The notes beneath the pieces were generated by a model. The model was not told where the DNA came from. It searched no databases and saw only the letters and a list, made by a program, of their open reading frames with translations. Source: Ruminococcaceae bacterium UBA6416 (GTDB lineage Bacteria; Bacillota; Clostridia; Oscillospirales; Acutalibacteraceae). Taken from it: a stretch of 12,358 nucleotides of DNA. The position numbers were made by a program, and so were the translations under genes. The stretch covers positions 1-12,358 of the forward strand of contig DJPI01000059.1 in assembly GCA_002438505.1 (NCBI GenBank), given 5' to 3'. Below are positions 1 to 7,253 of this stretch, piece after piece. Position 1 is the stretch's first letter. Each line of letters begins with the position of its first letter.

Positions 1-885
1 ATAAAAAACGGAAAAAGTAAAACGAGCAGGAAATACGGAGTAGCCTTGTCGACATTGAAGCGGTGGTGCAAAAAGTATGATGGAACATGGCAGTCTATGC
101 TCGAAAAGTCACATAGACCGCACAGTCATCCAAAACAGCACACAGCCAAAGAAGAAAGGCAAATAAAAAACTCATTCAAAAAGCAGTATGCCCGTTATGG
201 ATGGGACGGAGTTTATGATGATTTGATTCGCAAAGGCTATACAAGAAGCTTTTCGGGAATGGTGTATGCAGCTAAGCGATTGGGCTTAAAAGAGAAGAAG
301 GCACCCAAAAAGCCAAGTCGTGTGCAGAGGAGATATCCTGAACTGCTTTACCCCGGAGAAAAGGTACAAATAGATGTTAAAGAAGTGCCATACAACTGTC
401 TGAGGGGCAAAGTTCTAAGAGACGGAAAGCACTTATATCAATGGACGGCAATAGATGAATGCACAAGAATGAGGTTTGTATATGGGTTTGAAGAGCACAC
501 GCCCGAAAACTCGGTAAAATTTCTTGCAATGCTGCTGAAGGCATTTCCGTTTAAGATAAAAACCATTCAAACGGATAATGGCACTGAATTCACATATAAG
601 TTTATTAGCGAAAATAAAGTCTGTCCTTTTGATAAGGTACTTTTGAAACTCGGAATCAAGCATAAGCTGATACCTCCGAGAACGCCGTGGCACAACGGAA
701 AGGTAGAGCGCAGTCACAGAAACGACCAAAGATATTTTTATGACTGGGAAACATTCGGAAGTGTGAATGAATTAAACGAAAAATTAGCAAAGCATCTTGT
801 TTGGAGCAACAATAAAACGATGCGGACATTAGGCCGAAAAAGTCCGGTTCAGCTTCTCCGGGAGAAGCTGCCGCAGGCCGGTTGA
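1..885 (+). CDS. IS481-like DDE transposase, 5' end outside the window
   Basis: This is an integrase-core transposase that would catalyse movement of its own insertion sequence. The frame is open from base 1 to the TGA at 883-885. The TTG at 46 is therefore probably not the true start: the residues before it (reading ...SRKYGVA) run straight into a helix-turn-helix-like stretch ending SLSTLKRW-type, and the gene should begin upstream. A DDE triad is visible: Asp in VQIDVKEV, Asp in IQTDNGTEFT, and Glu in NGKVERSHR about 40 residues later. The IPPRTPWHNGKVERSHR block and the C-terminal NNKTMRTLGRKSPVQLL are typical of IS481-type and related IS3-like integrases. The reading frame is intact to its stop, so the enzyme may be functional. 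Assignment to IS481 rather than another rve family is by motif appearance only. It is not functionally linked to the downstream housekeeping genes. Confidence 0.88.
   Translation: MKNGKSKTSRKYGVALSTLKRWCKKYDGTWQSMLEKSHRPHSHPKQHTAKEERQIKNSFKKQYARYGWDGVYDDLIRKGYTRSFSGMVYAAKRLGLKEKKAPKKPSRVQRRYPELLYPGEKVQIDVKEVPYNCLRGKVLRDGKHLYQWTAIDECTRMRFVYGFEEHTPENSVKFLAMLLKAFPFKIKTIQTDNGTEFTYKFISENKVCPFDKVLLKLGIKHKLIPPRTPWHNGKVERSHRNDQRYFYDWETFGSVNELNEKLAKHLVWSNNKTMRTLGRKSPVQLLREKLPQAG
850..870 (+). repeat. Perfect inverted repeat in the transposase 3' coding end
   Basis: CAGCTTCTC at 850-858 is the exact reverse complement of GAGAAGCTG at 862-870, around a CGG centre. An outer CCGG pair (844-847 and 878-881) could extend the fold. 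A T-rich run starts near 887, about 16 bases after the stem, which is too far for a canonical terminator. The structure may still attenuate transcription passing out of or into the element. Confidence 0.55.
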
Positions 886-958
886 TTTTATTTTTTTCAC
901 TAAAATGGGCCACATCTATTTACAACGCAGTTTAAGCGGGCATAATAACAAATATAAG

Positions 959-987
959 TTGACAAATTTTTGAAAATGTATTAAAAT
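959..987 (+). promoter_or_regulatory. Promoter for pgi
   Basis: A perfect -35 box TTGACA (959-964) is followed by a 17-base spacer and the -10 box TAAAAT (982-987). It matches the housekeeping sigma consensus, with a start point expected near 994 and a short leader to the AGGAGG at 1017-1022. It lies outside the inferred IS end. Confidence 0.8.
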
Positions 988-1028
988 ACAAAAATACCAC
1001 ATTTTTCCATGGCACAGGAGGATTCAAA

Positions 1029-2369
1029 ATGTCAGTAAAATTAACGGAAAAGTACGTTTTCTCTTTTTTGACGGATTCGGAAATTGATTCATATTCTGAA
1101 AAAATTAAAAAAGCCCATAAAATGCTCCACGAAAAAACCGGAGCCGGCAGTGATTTCACGGGTTGGGTTGACCTTCCGGTTGATTACGATAAAGAGGAAT
1201 TTGCACGCATAAAGACCGCCGCAAAAAAAATTGCGTCAAACAGCGATATTCTCATTGTTATCGGTATCGGGGGCTCATACCTCGGTGCAAGAGCGGTTAT
1301 TGAATTTATCAAATCACAGAACCATAATGAGCTGCGAAACGGTACTCCGGCAATCTATTTCTCCGGTAACAGCATCAGTTCAACGGCTCTTTCGGACTTG
1401 ATTGAAATTTGTAACGGAAAGGATTTTTCTGTCAATGTTATTTCAAAATCCGGAACAACAACCGAGCCTGCAATAGCATTCCGCATTTTCCGTGAAATGC
1501 TCATCAATAAATACGGTGAAAAAGGCGCAGCGGACAGGATTTTTGTTACAACGGATAAGTCAAAAGGTACCCTCAAGTCACTTGCTGACGGCGAGGGTTA
1601 TGAAACATTTGTTGTCCCCGATGACGTTGGAGGAAGATATTCCGTTCTCACAGCCGTAGGCCTTCTTCCGATTGCTGCCGCCGGAATTGATATTGATGCA
1701 CTCATGAACGGTGCGGCGAAAGCGAGAAAAGAGCTTATGTCCGATTCAATCGATGATAACGACTGTTATAAATATGTTGCAATCAGAAACGCTCTTTACA
1801 ACAAAGGCAAGGCTACCGAGATGTTTGTTTCATATGAGCCGTGCTTTACCATGATGAATGAATGGATTAAACAGCTCTTTGGCGAGAGCGAGGGTAAAGA
1901 GGGTAAGGGTCTTTTCCCAACCTCTGCTGTTTTTTCAACCGACCTTCATTCTCTCGGTCAGTATATTCAGCAGGGCGAGCGCATCATGTTTGAAACCGTT
2001 TTTAACTTTGAAAAGCCGCAGAAGGAAATCATTATCAAGGAGGAGGCCGGAAACATTGACGGGCTCAACTTCCTTGCCGGAAAAACAATGGCTTTTGTTA
2101 ACAGAAAGGCTTTTGAGGGCACGATTCTTGCCCATAATGACGGCGGAGTTCCGAACATTGTTCTTGATGTTGATGCAATGGACGAAGAAAATCTCGGATA
2201 TCTTATCTATTTTCTCGAGAAAGCCTGCGCCGTTTCCGGCTATGTTCTCGGAATCAATCCGTTTGACCAGCCCGGTGTTGAAAGCTACAAGAAAAATATG
2301 TTTGCTCTGCTTGGAAAACCCGGCTATGAAAAAGAAAAAGAAACACTTGAACAAAGGCTTTCAATGTGA
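1029..2369 (+). CDS. pgi: Glucose-6-phosphate isomerase
   Basis: This cytoplasmic enzyme interconverts glucose 6-phosphate and fructose 6-phosphate in glycolysis and gluconeogenesis. The 446-residue length fits the short form found in Firmicutes rather than the roughly 550-residue enterobacterial form. Visible family motifs are GIGGSYLGA (residues 79-87), the phosphate-binding SKSGTTTEP (139-147), the signature DDVGGRYSVLTAVG (198-211), and the FGESEGKEGKG region (284-294) with its catalytic-type Glu. DLHSLGQ (305-311) follows. The ATG start is supported by AGGAGG at 1017-1022, six bases upstream. It has its own promoter at 959-987. The P-loop gene begins 59 bases after its stop with no terminator between, so the two are probably cotranscribed to the terminator at 2860-2888. 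Confidence 0.97.
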   Translation: MSVKLTEKYVFSFLTDSEIDSYSEKIKKAHKMLHEKTGAGSDFTGWVDLPVDYDKEEFARIKTAAKKIASNSDILIVIGIGGSYLGARAVIEFIKSQNHNELRNGTPAIYFSGNSISSTALSDLIEICNGKDFSVNVISKSGTTTEPAIAFRIFREMLINKYGEKGAADRIFVTTDKSKGTLKSLADGEGYETFVVPDDVGGRYSVLTAVGLLPIAAAGIDIDALMNGAAKARKELMSDSIDDNDCYKYVAIRNALYNKGKATEMFVSYEPCFTMMNEWIKQLFGESEGKEGKGLFPTSAVFSTDLHSLGQYIQQGERIMFETVFNFEKPQKEIIIKEEAGNIDGLNFLAGKTMAFVNRKAFEGTILAHNDGGVPNIVLDVDAMDEENLGYLIYFLEKACAVSGYVLGINPFDQPGVESYKKNMFALLGKPGYEKEKETLEQRLSM

Positions 2370-2428
2370 TACAATAATGATGTAAAAAATCCACGGAAGT
2401 GGAAATTATGTAAAGGAGGAAATTATTC

Positions 2429-2845
2429 ATGATTTCTCTTATTTTAGGACACAAAGGCTCCGGAAAAACCAAGCATCTCATTTCTTGCTTGAACGAAGCG
2501 ATCGAAACCTCAAAGGGCAATGTTGTTTGTGTTGAAAAGGAAACCAAACTCACTTTTGACATTGATCGTCGCGCAAGGCTCATTGCCACCGATGATTTTG
2601 AAATAAAGGGCTATCACGCATTTTACGGTTTTCTTGCAGGCGTCTGCGCCGGCAATTATGACATTACCGATATTCTTGTTGACGCTACCCTCAGAATCGG
2701 CGGAAGAGATTATAACGAGCTTGCAAAATTCCTTGAGGATGTTTATGAACTTGCCGAAGCACAGGACAAGAAGTTCATTTTCACCGTTTCGGCGGACAGA
2801 GAAGAGCTTCCGGCTTCAATTTTCAATTTTTGCAAGGTTATCTGA
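2429..2845 (+). CDS. Small uncharacterised P-loop ATP-binding protein
   Basis: The function is not recognised. The 138-residue protein begins almost directly with a Walker A motif, GHKGSGKT (residues 7-14). A beta strand VVCVEKE follows. A Walker B-like hydrophobic strand ending in Asp, DILVD (81-85), comes next, and then FIFTVSAD (116-123), which resembles a sensor strand. The layout suggests a minimal RecA/AAA-like nucleotide-binding fold without added domains, transmembrane segments or a signal peptide. Similar short proteins in Clostridia are annotated only as hypothetical or loosely as PilT-like, but that label is not supported here by any motility gene. Start choice rests on AAAGGAGG just upstream (about 2413-2420). 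It follows pgi by 59 bases and precedes a strong terminator, so it is probably the last gene of a pgi transcript. Nucleotide binding is a fair inference; a role in sugar metabolism would be a guess. Confidence 0.85.
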   Translation: MISLILGHKGSGKTKHLISCLNEAIETSKGNVVCVEKETKLTFDIDRRARLIATDDFEIKGYHAFYGFLAGVCAGNYDITDILVDATLRIGGRDYNELAKFLEDVYELAEAQDKKFIFTVSADREELPASIFNFCKVI

Positions 2846-2859
2846 GTTTTGCAAACATG

Positions 2860-2888
2860 GCGGCAGGGTCTTTTCCTGCCGCTTTTTT
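2860..2888 (+). terminator. Rho-independent terminator after the P-loop gene
   Basis: GCGGCAGG (2860-2867) pairs perfectly with CCTGCCGC (2875-2882) around a seven-base loop and is followed by six T residues (2883-2888). It closes the pgi/P-loop transcription unit 14 bases after the stop codon. Confidence 0.92.
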
Positions 2889-2928
2889 AATATAAGCATA
2901 AGGCTATTATACATATGAGGAAGTAATC

Positions 2929-3537
2929 ATGAACTACGATATTGAAAAGGAATATTATAATAAAGGCTACAAGCTCATTTGCGGAATTGACGAGGCAGGG
3001 CGCGGCCCTTTGTGCGGACCGGTCTGCGCGGCGGCGGTTGTTCTTCCTTTTGACTGCGAAATTGAGGGAATCAATGATTCAAAAAAGCTCAGCGAAAAAA
3101 AGCGGGAAGCTTTGTTTGATGTTATCAAAGAAAAGGCTGTTGCATATTCGGTTGCATTGGCAAGCTCAAAAGAAATTGATGAAATTAATATTCTTCAGGC
3201 GACATTTCTTGCAATGAGAAGGGCGGTGGACGGCCTTAAAGCCGAGCCGGATCTTGCTCTTGTTGACGGCAACAGGAAACCCGGACTTGGCATTGACGAG
3301 GTCACAATCGTTAAGGGCGATGCCAAGTGTATCTCCATTGCTGCCGCGTCCATTCTTGCAAAGGTTACAAGGGACAGATACATGAAGGAACTTGATGAAA
3401 AATATCCGCAGTTCTGTTTTGCAAAGCATAAGGGATACGGAACAAAGCTTCATTATGAAATGATTGAAAAATTCGGCATCTGTGAAGAGCACAGAAGAAG
3501 TTTTTTGAAAAAGCTTTTTGGTGATGCCGATGAATAA
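2929..3537 (+). CDS. rnhB: Ribonuclease HII
   Basis: This endonuclease cuts the RNA strand of RNA-DNA hybrids and incises at single ribonucleotides misincorporated into DNA, acting in the cytoplasm at replication and repair sites. The motif CGIDEAGRGPLCGPV (residues 18-32) supplies the Asp21-Glu22 pair. LVDGN supplies Asp113 and VKGDAKC supplies Asp131. The 18-residue spacing of the last two equals that of Asp108/Asp126 in the E. coli enzyme, so all four metal ligands appear present. The block SIAAASILAKVTRDRYM and the HKGYGT motif (167-172) are also typical. Length (202 residues) is normal. GAGG at 2917-2920 supports the ATG. It starts the rnhB-yraN-dipeptidase cluster. No convincing promoter is visible in the 40 bases after the preceding terminator, only a TATTAT at 2905-2910 lacking a -35 partner. 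Confidence 0.97.
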   Translation: MNYDIEKEYYNKGYKLICGIDEAGRGPLCGPVCAAAVVLPFDCEIEGINDSKKLSEKKREALFDVIKEKAVAYSVALASSKEIDEINILQATFLAMRRAVDGLKAEPDLALVDGNRKPGLGIDEVTIVKGDAKCISIAAASILAKVTRDRYMKELDEKYPQFCFAKHKGYGTKLHYEMIEKFGICEEHRRSFLKKLFGDADE

Positions 3538-3916
3538 AAGCGAAATCGGCAAAAAAGGGGAGGACTTTGCCTGCGAAAGGCTCACAGAAAAAGGCTATTC
3601 AATAACCGAACGTAACTTTCATCAGCGTTGCGGTGAAATTGATATCATTGCCGAAAATAACAGCACCGTTGCGTTTGTTGAAGTGAAAACAAGAAACTCA
3701 AAAAGTGTTTCAATGCCGCGTGAAGCTGTTGACAACCGAAAGCAAAGGAAAATCATTATGACAGCGTTTATGTATCTTCAAATGCACCCAAAGGAGAAAA
3801 CCCCGCGCTTTGATGTTTTTGAGGTTTGGCATAATGAAATAGGAATATATAAATTCAGCCACATTATAAACGCATTTGATCTTTCGGCTTTCGGAGGCGA
3901 ATATGAATTATTTTGA
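3530..3916 (+). CDS. yraN: UPF0102 (YraN) family nuclease-fold protein
   Basis: This is a small predicted endonuclease-fold protein of a widespread family whose in vivo role is unclear. It is commonly found beside rnhB, as here. The N-terminus NKSEIGKKGEDFACERL and the core RNFHQRCGEIDIIAE followed by VAFVEVKTRNS match the family. Glu36/Asp38 and Glu51-Val-Lys53 form the expected PD-(D/E)XK-like active site. Four in-frame starts exist: TTG 3518, GTG 3521, ATG 3524 and ATG 3530. I chose 3530 because it gives the usual family N-terminus and overlaps the rnhB stop by eight bases (ATGAATAA), typical of coupled translation. ATG 3524 remains possible. No strong independent ribosome binding site is present; a 12-base palindrome, AAAAAGCTTTTT, lies at 3508-3519. 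Length from 3530 is 128 residues, normal for the family. Confidence 0.9.
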   Translation: MNKSEIGKKGEDFACERLTEKGYSITERNFHQRCGEIDIIAENNSTVAFVEVKTRNSKSVSMPREAVDNRKQRKIIMTAFMYLQMHPKEKTPRFDVFEVWHNEIGIYKFSHIINAFDLSAFGGEYELF

Positions 3917-4757
3917 TCTTCACTGTGATACCGTGACAGCAATGGCTGACAGAAAGGCAGATTGCGCCATAGCTTTAAGCAAAATCGGAGCGTTTGAGCG
4001 GTACACACAGGCTTTTGCAATTTGGATTAACGATGGCGTTTCTCCGGATATTGCTTTTCAAAAAGCCGGTGAATATTACACTTACTTTAAGGAACATATA
4101 TTAAGCTCAAAAAGCCGTGTCTTTACACCGTTTTTGACTCTTGAAAACGCCGTGAGCTTTGGTGATAGCCTTGATAATATTACGGTGTGGAAAAAACGTG
4201 GAGTCCGGGCGGCAACGCTCACATGGAACGGCGCCAATGCGCTCGGTTACGGTGCATCTTTTCCTGATGCAGGCGGCCTGACTGAATTTGGAAAAGATGC
4301 TCTTTCGGAAATGAATTGCCTTGGTATTCTTGCTGACGTTTCACATCTAAACAGTAATGGCTTTTATGATTGCATATCGCTTTCAAAAGCACCTGTGATT
4401 GCAACTCATTCAAACTGTGCTGCTCTTTGCCCGCACAAAAGAAACCTTGATGACGAACAACTCAGGGCATTGTTTTCTGTTGGCGGACTCCTCGGAATCT
4501 GCTATTACCCGCCGTTTCTCGGAAAAGGTGATGTTTTTGAACTAATATATGAGCACATATATCATGCACTTGAGCTTGGAGGAGAAAACCTTGTCTGTTT
4601 CGGCAGCGACTTTGACGGAGCAATAATGGACGGCAAGCTTAGCGCTTTGCAAGATGTTAAAAAGCTCAGATCATACATTGCTCGAAATGGCTTTGACAAC
4701 GAATTGCTTGACAAGCTTTTCTTTTGCAATGCTCAAAATTTTTTTAATCAGTTTTGA
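3903..4757 (+). CDS. M19-family (membrane dipeptidase-like) metallopeptidase
   Basis: This is a predicted zinc dipeptidase related to renal dipeptidase, hydrolysing dipeptides, possibly including D-amino-acid-containing ones. Ligand-type residues follow the family order: His7 and Asp9 in FDLHCDT, Glu81 in TLENA as the bridging acid, His148 in DVSHLN, His169 in ATHSN, and Asp236 in FGSDFDG. There is no signal peptide or transmembrane segment, so it is probably cytoplasmic, unlike the anchored mammalian enzyme. The start at 3903 is preferred over an in-frame codon at 3876 because GGAGG lies at 3894-3898 and the family begins with the FDLHCD motif. At 284 residues it is a little shorter than many bacterial homologues (about 310), but all ligands are present. 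It overlaps the yraN 3' end by 14 bases, consistent with one rnhB-yraN-dipeptidase transcript. No terminator follows. Confidence 0.92.
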   Translation: MNYFDLHCDTVTAMADRKADCAIALSKIGAFERYTQAFAIWINDGVSPDIAFQKAGEYYTYFKEHILSSKSRVFTPFLTLENAVSFGDSLDNITVWKKRGVRAATLTWNGANALGYGASFPDAGGLTEFGKDALSEMNCLGILADVSHLNSNGFYDCISLSKAPVIATHSNCAALCPHKRNLDDEQLRALFSVGGLLGICYYPPFLGKGDVFELIYEHIYHALELGGENLVCFGSDFDGAIMDGKLSALQDVKKLRSYIARNGFDNELLDKLFFCNAQNFFNQF

Positions 4758-4805
4758 TTTTATTGTAATGAGTGCGGTATTATCCGATAATCAGCTTCGG
4801 TTTGC

Positions 4806-4834
4806 TTTACAAGTTTCAAAATTTATGTTATTAT
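4806..4834 (+). promoter_or_regulatory. Promoter for thrC
   Basis: TTTACA (4806-4811), a 17-base spacer and TATTAT (4829-4834) give a near-consensus housekeeping promoter. The expected transcript start near 4841 leaves only about 23 bases before the start codon, too short for a T-box or a riboswitch. Confidence 0.75.
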
Positions 4835-4863
4835 AGTCCATATTTTAAAATGGAGGAATGTTT

Positions 4864-6363
4864 ATGCTTTACACAAGCACAAGAGATAAAAGCGTCAAAG
4901 TTTCATCAGCCGAAGCGATTGTGCGCGGAATCTCGAAGGAAGGTGGTCTCTTTGTTCCGGCTGAGCTTCCGAAGATTGATTCCCGTTTCATTGACTCGCT
5001 CGTTGGCAAAGACTATATTTCAAGATGCAAAAAAGTTCTTTCCCTCTTTCTTACCGATTATACAGATGACGAAATTGATTATTGCGTGAGCGGTGCATAT
5101 GCCAAGGGAAAATTCAGCAGCGAAAAGATTGCTCCCGTCAAAAGAATTGCCGAAGGTGAAAATATTCTTGAGCTTTGGCGCGGTCCCACCTGCGCATTTA
5201 AGGACATGGCGCTTCAGCTTCTTCCGTATCTTCTCACTGTTGCCGCCAAAAAGACGGTTGCCGACAAGACTATTGTCATTCTTGTTGCGACAAGCGGGGA
5301 TACCGGAAAGGCTGCTCTTGAGGGCTTTAAAGATGTTGAAAAAACAAAGATTATGGTCTTTTATCCGAACGACGGCGTCAGCCCTATGCAAAAGCTCCAG
5401 ATGACTACTCAGGAGGGAAAAAATGTTGGCGTTTGTGCAATCAACGGCAACTTTGATGACGCCCAAAGCGGCGTGAAGGCAATTTTTACCGACCCTGCTG
5501 TTGCAAAGAAGCTTGAAGAAAACAACATGATGTTTTCTTCTGCAAATTCAATCAACTGGGGTCGTCTTGTTCCCCAAATTGTTTATTACATCAGCGCATA
5601 CTGCGATCTCATTGAAAACGGCAGCATCAAAAACGGGGAAAAAATTAATATTGTTGTGCCGACCGGTAATTTCGGAAATATTCTTGCTGCGTATTATGCA
5701 AAACGTATGGGGCTTCCGGTTAAAAAACTCATCTGCGCTTCAAACGCGAACAATGTGCTTACTGACTTCTTTGAAAGCGGCAGGTATGACAAAAACAGAA
5801 AGTTTTATACAACTGAGTCACCTTCAATGGATATTCTTATTTCATCAAATCTTGAACGCCTCCTTTTTCATCTTTGCGGCGAAAATGACGCGCTTGTAAG
5901 AGAATGGATGAAGTCTCTTTCCGAAAAAGGCGAATATGAGGTCAGCGATGCCGTTAAAAAGCAGATTTTTGACCTTTTTGATGCAGGTTGCTGTAACGAT
6001 GAGGAAACCAACAAAACGATTGCGGAAACCTTTAAAAACGGCTATTTGCTTGACACACATACTGCGGTTGCCGTTAAAGTGTATAAAGACTATGTTGAAA
6101 AAACGGCAGACAAAACGCAGACGGTTATTGCTTCAACGGCTAATCCTTATAAGTTTTCCGCCGCGGTTCTCAAATCCATTGACAACTGCGACCACTCAAA
6201 AGCTGATGAATTTGAACAGGTTGAACTTCTCATAAAAGAGAGTGGAGTTCCCTGTCCGCCGCAGCTTTCATCTCTCAGAGGCAAAACGCCGCGCTTCACC
6301 GAATGCTGCAACAAAGAAGATATGGCAAAAGCCGTTTACAAGATGCTTGGTATCGGTGATTAA
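4864..6363 (+). CDS. thrC: Threonine synthase
   Basis: This PLP enzyme converts O-phosphohomoserine to threonine, the last step of threonine synthesis in the cytoplasm. The N-terminal Thr-synthase domain (MLYTSTRD...) precedes the PLP site GPTCAFKDMALQ, in which Lys113 is the expected Schiff-base lysine. VATSGDTGKAALEGF (141-155), YPNDGVSPMQKLQM (167-180) and the phosphate-binding VPTGNFGNI (265-273) are all characteristic. At 499 residues it is the long, YrhF-less bacterial form with an extended C-terminal half. The start is ATG 4864: GGAGG at 4852-4856 is seven bases from it, whereas the in-frame ATG at 4858 is only one base from the site and cannot be used well. No other threonine-pathway gene (hom, thrB) is adjacent, so substrate supply must be encoded elsewhere. 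It has its own promoter and a hairpin after its stop, so it is probably monocistronic. Confidence 0.97.
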   Translation: MLYTSTRDKSVKVSSAEAIVRGISKEGGLFVPAELPKIDSRFIDSLVGKDYISRCKKVLSLFLTDYTDDEIDYCVSGAYAKGKFSSEKIAPVKRIAEGENILELWRGPTCAFKDMALQLLPYLLTVAAKKTVADKTIVILVATSGDTGKAALEGFKDVEKTKIMVFYPNDGVSPMQKLQMTTQEGKNVGVCAINGNFDDAQSGVKAIFTDPAVAKKLEENNMMFSSANSINWGRLVPQIVYYISAYCDLIENGSIKNGEKINIVVPTGNFGNILAAYYAKRMGLPVKKLICASNANNVLTDFFESGRYDKNRKFYTTESPSMDILISSNLERLLFHLCGENDALVREWMKSLSEKGEYEVSDAVKKQIFDLFDAGCCNDEETNKTIAETFKNGYLLDTHTAVAVKVYKDYVEKTADKTQTVIASTANPYKFSAAVLKSIDNCDHSKADEFEQVELLIKESGVPCPPQLSSLRGKTPRFTECCNKEDMAKAVYKMLGIGD

Positions 6364-6371
6364 TTAATTGT

Positions 6372-6402
6372 CCGCAAAGAAGTCCTCACGGGCTTCTTTC
6401 GG
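6372..6402 (+). terminator. Terminator-like hairpin after thrC
   Basis: AAAGAAGTCC (6376-6385) pairs with GGGCTTCTTT (6390-6399), including one G-U pair, around a TCAC loop. Flanking CCG (6372-6374) and CGG (6400-6402) can extend the stem past one bulged base. It lies nine bases after the thrC stop. The U tract is poor (only TTT after the stem), so efficiency is uncertain. Confidence 0.65.
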
Positions 6403-6487
6403 TTTGCCAACCCGTTATATATTTAATTAAAGGCAGGATTGTGTGCGGCGAAGTATAAAGGATTCCGGAGCAGCAGGGGAGGAAGGA

Positions 6488-7180
6488 ATGAATATTTTTG
6501 CAATCGGCGATACGCATCTTTCGCTCGGAACAGATAAACCAATGGACATATTTAAAGGCTGGGACAACTATGTTGAACGGCTTGAAAAAAACTGGCGCGC
6601 TGTGGTTGGAGAAAATGATGTTGTTGTCATTCCGGGTGACATTTCCTGGGCAATGAGCCTTGAGAACGCCGAGAATGACCTGCGTTTTCTTCATGCACTC
6701 CCGGGCAGAAAGATAATTATGAAAGGCAATCATGATTATTGGTGGAACACCAAAAGAAAAATGGATAATTTTCTGTCAGAAAAATCGTTCGACAGCATAT
6801 CCGTTCTTTTCAATAATGCCTACCGCTTCGGAGATATCACCGTATGCGGCAGCCGCGGCTGGTTTTTTGACGCGGAAGGAGAAGCAGATAAAAAGGTTCT
6901 CCTGCGCGAGGCCGGAAGGCTGCGGATGTCAATAACTGAGGGAAATAAGCTTGGCGGAAGCCTTGTTGTTTTTCTTCATTATCCTCCCGTGACAAAGCTT
7001 TTGCAATGTGATGAAATGATGAGTGTTTTAAAAGATGAGGGCATCGAGCGCTGCTTTTACGGCCATCTTCACGGTGCATCGGTTTTTAATGCGTTCACCG
7101 GAGAGAAAGATGGAATAAAATTTGACCTTGTTTCCGCTGATTACCTCAAATTTTGTCCAAAACTCATCGAAAAATTTTAA
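6488..7180 (+). CDS. Calcineurin-like metallophosphoesterase (COG1768-like)
   Basis: This is a predicted two-metal phosphohydrolase of unknown substrate. The full ligand set of the calcineurin-like fold is visible: GDTH (Asp8, His10), PGDISW (Asp51), GNHDYWW (Asn81, His82), LHYPP (His164) and GHLHG (His193, His195). The WAMSLENAENDL and GNHDYWW signatures resemble the predicted phosphohydrolases grouped as COG1768. It has no signal peptide or membrane segment, so it is probably cytoplasmic. The start at 6488 is supported by the purine-rich GGGGAGGAAGGA immediately upstream; an in-frame GTG at 6443 has no such site and would add 15 non-conserved residues. It lies between a terminator-like hairpin and the tig promoter, so it is probably transcribed alone, although I see no convincing promoter for it. 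Possible substrates range from nucleotides to phosphoproteins, and the sequence does not choose among them. Confidence 0.9.
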   Translation: MNIFAIGDTHLSLGTDKPMDIFKGWDNYVERLEKNWRAVVGENDVVVIPGDISWAMSLENAENDLRFLHALPGRKIIMKGNHDYWWNTKRKMDNFLSEKSFDSISVLFNNAYRFGDITVCGSRGWFFDAEGEADKKVLLREAGRLRMSITEGNKLGGSLVVFLHYPPVTKLLQCDEMMSVLKDEGIERCFYGHLHGASVFNAFTGEKDGIKFDLVSADYLKFCPKLIEKF

Positions 7181-7198
7181 AATACAGTAAAATTTTTT
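7170..7198 (+). terminator. Weak all-A/T hairpin after the phosphoesterase gene
   Basis: AAAAATTTTA (7170-7179) can pair with TAAAATTTTT (7188-7197) around an eight-base loop and runs into a T stretch. The stem contains no G-C pair and overlaps the stop codon, so it would be a poor terminator. It is nonetheless the only candidate between this gene and tig. Confidence 0.3.
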
Positions 7199-7226
7199 AA
7201 AATCTATGGAAATTTTTAACAAACAC

Positions 7227-7235
7227 TGATATAAT
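7227..7235 (+). promoter_or_regulatory. Extended -10 promoter for tig
   Basis: TG at 7227-7228, one base, then a perfect TATAAT (7230-7235) form an extended -10 element. The position 17 bases upstream (7207-7212, TGGAAA) is a poor -35 box, which extended -10 promoters tolerate. The start point should fall near 7242, giving a leader of about 58 bases. Confidence 0.7.
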
Positions 7236-7253
7236 ACTATGGTTAAAATGCAT

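Larger units (their letters stand above)
1..924 (+). mobile_element. Right portion of an IS481-like insertion sequence
   Basis: The element holds the transposase and extends a short way past its stop codon. Read on the minus strand from base 924 inward, the sequence starts TGTAAATAGATGTGGCCC, and IS481-family ends usually begin with TGT. I therefore place the right end near 924. The left end and the target duplication lie outside the window, so the boundary is provisional. The pgi promoter begins at 959, leaving about 34 bases between the inferred terminus and the -35 box. The insertion thus appears to sit just upstream of that promoter without breaking it. Confidence 0.5.

Noticed and set aside
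1858..2385. Long alternative-frame open reading frame inside pgi
   Set aside because: It lies wholly within a well-supported pgi gene in another frame, has no family resemblance and is rich in Ser/Arg/Leu as expected for a shadow frame.
2390..2403. Small hairpin (TCCAC/GTGGA around TTCC-type loop) between pgi and the P-loop gene
   Set aside because: Only five pairs, with no T run in the plus direction; too weak to call a terminator, though an A run before it would be a T run on the opposite strand, where no gene is seen.
4785..4805. ATTATC/GATAAT inverted repeat before the thrC promoter as a terminator for the dipeptidase
   Set aside because: Short A/T-rich stem with no following T run; could be coincidental.
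4758..4863. T-box or threonine riboswitch before thrC
   Set aside because: The predicted leader is only about 23 bases and no T-box sequence or antiterminator fold is visible.
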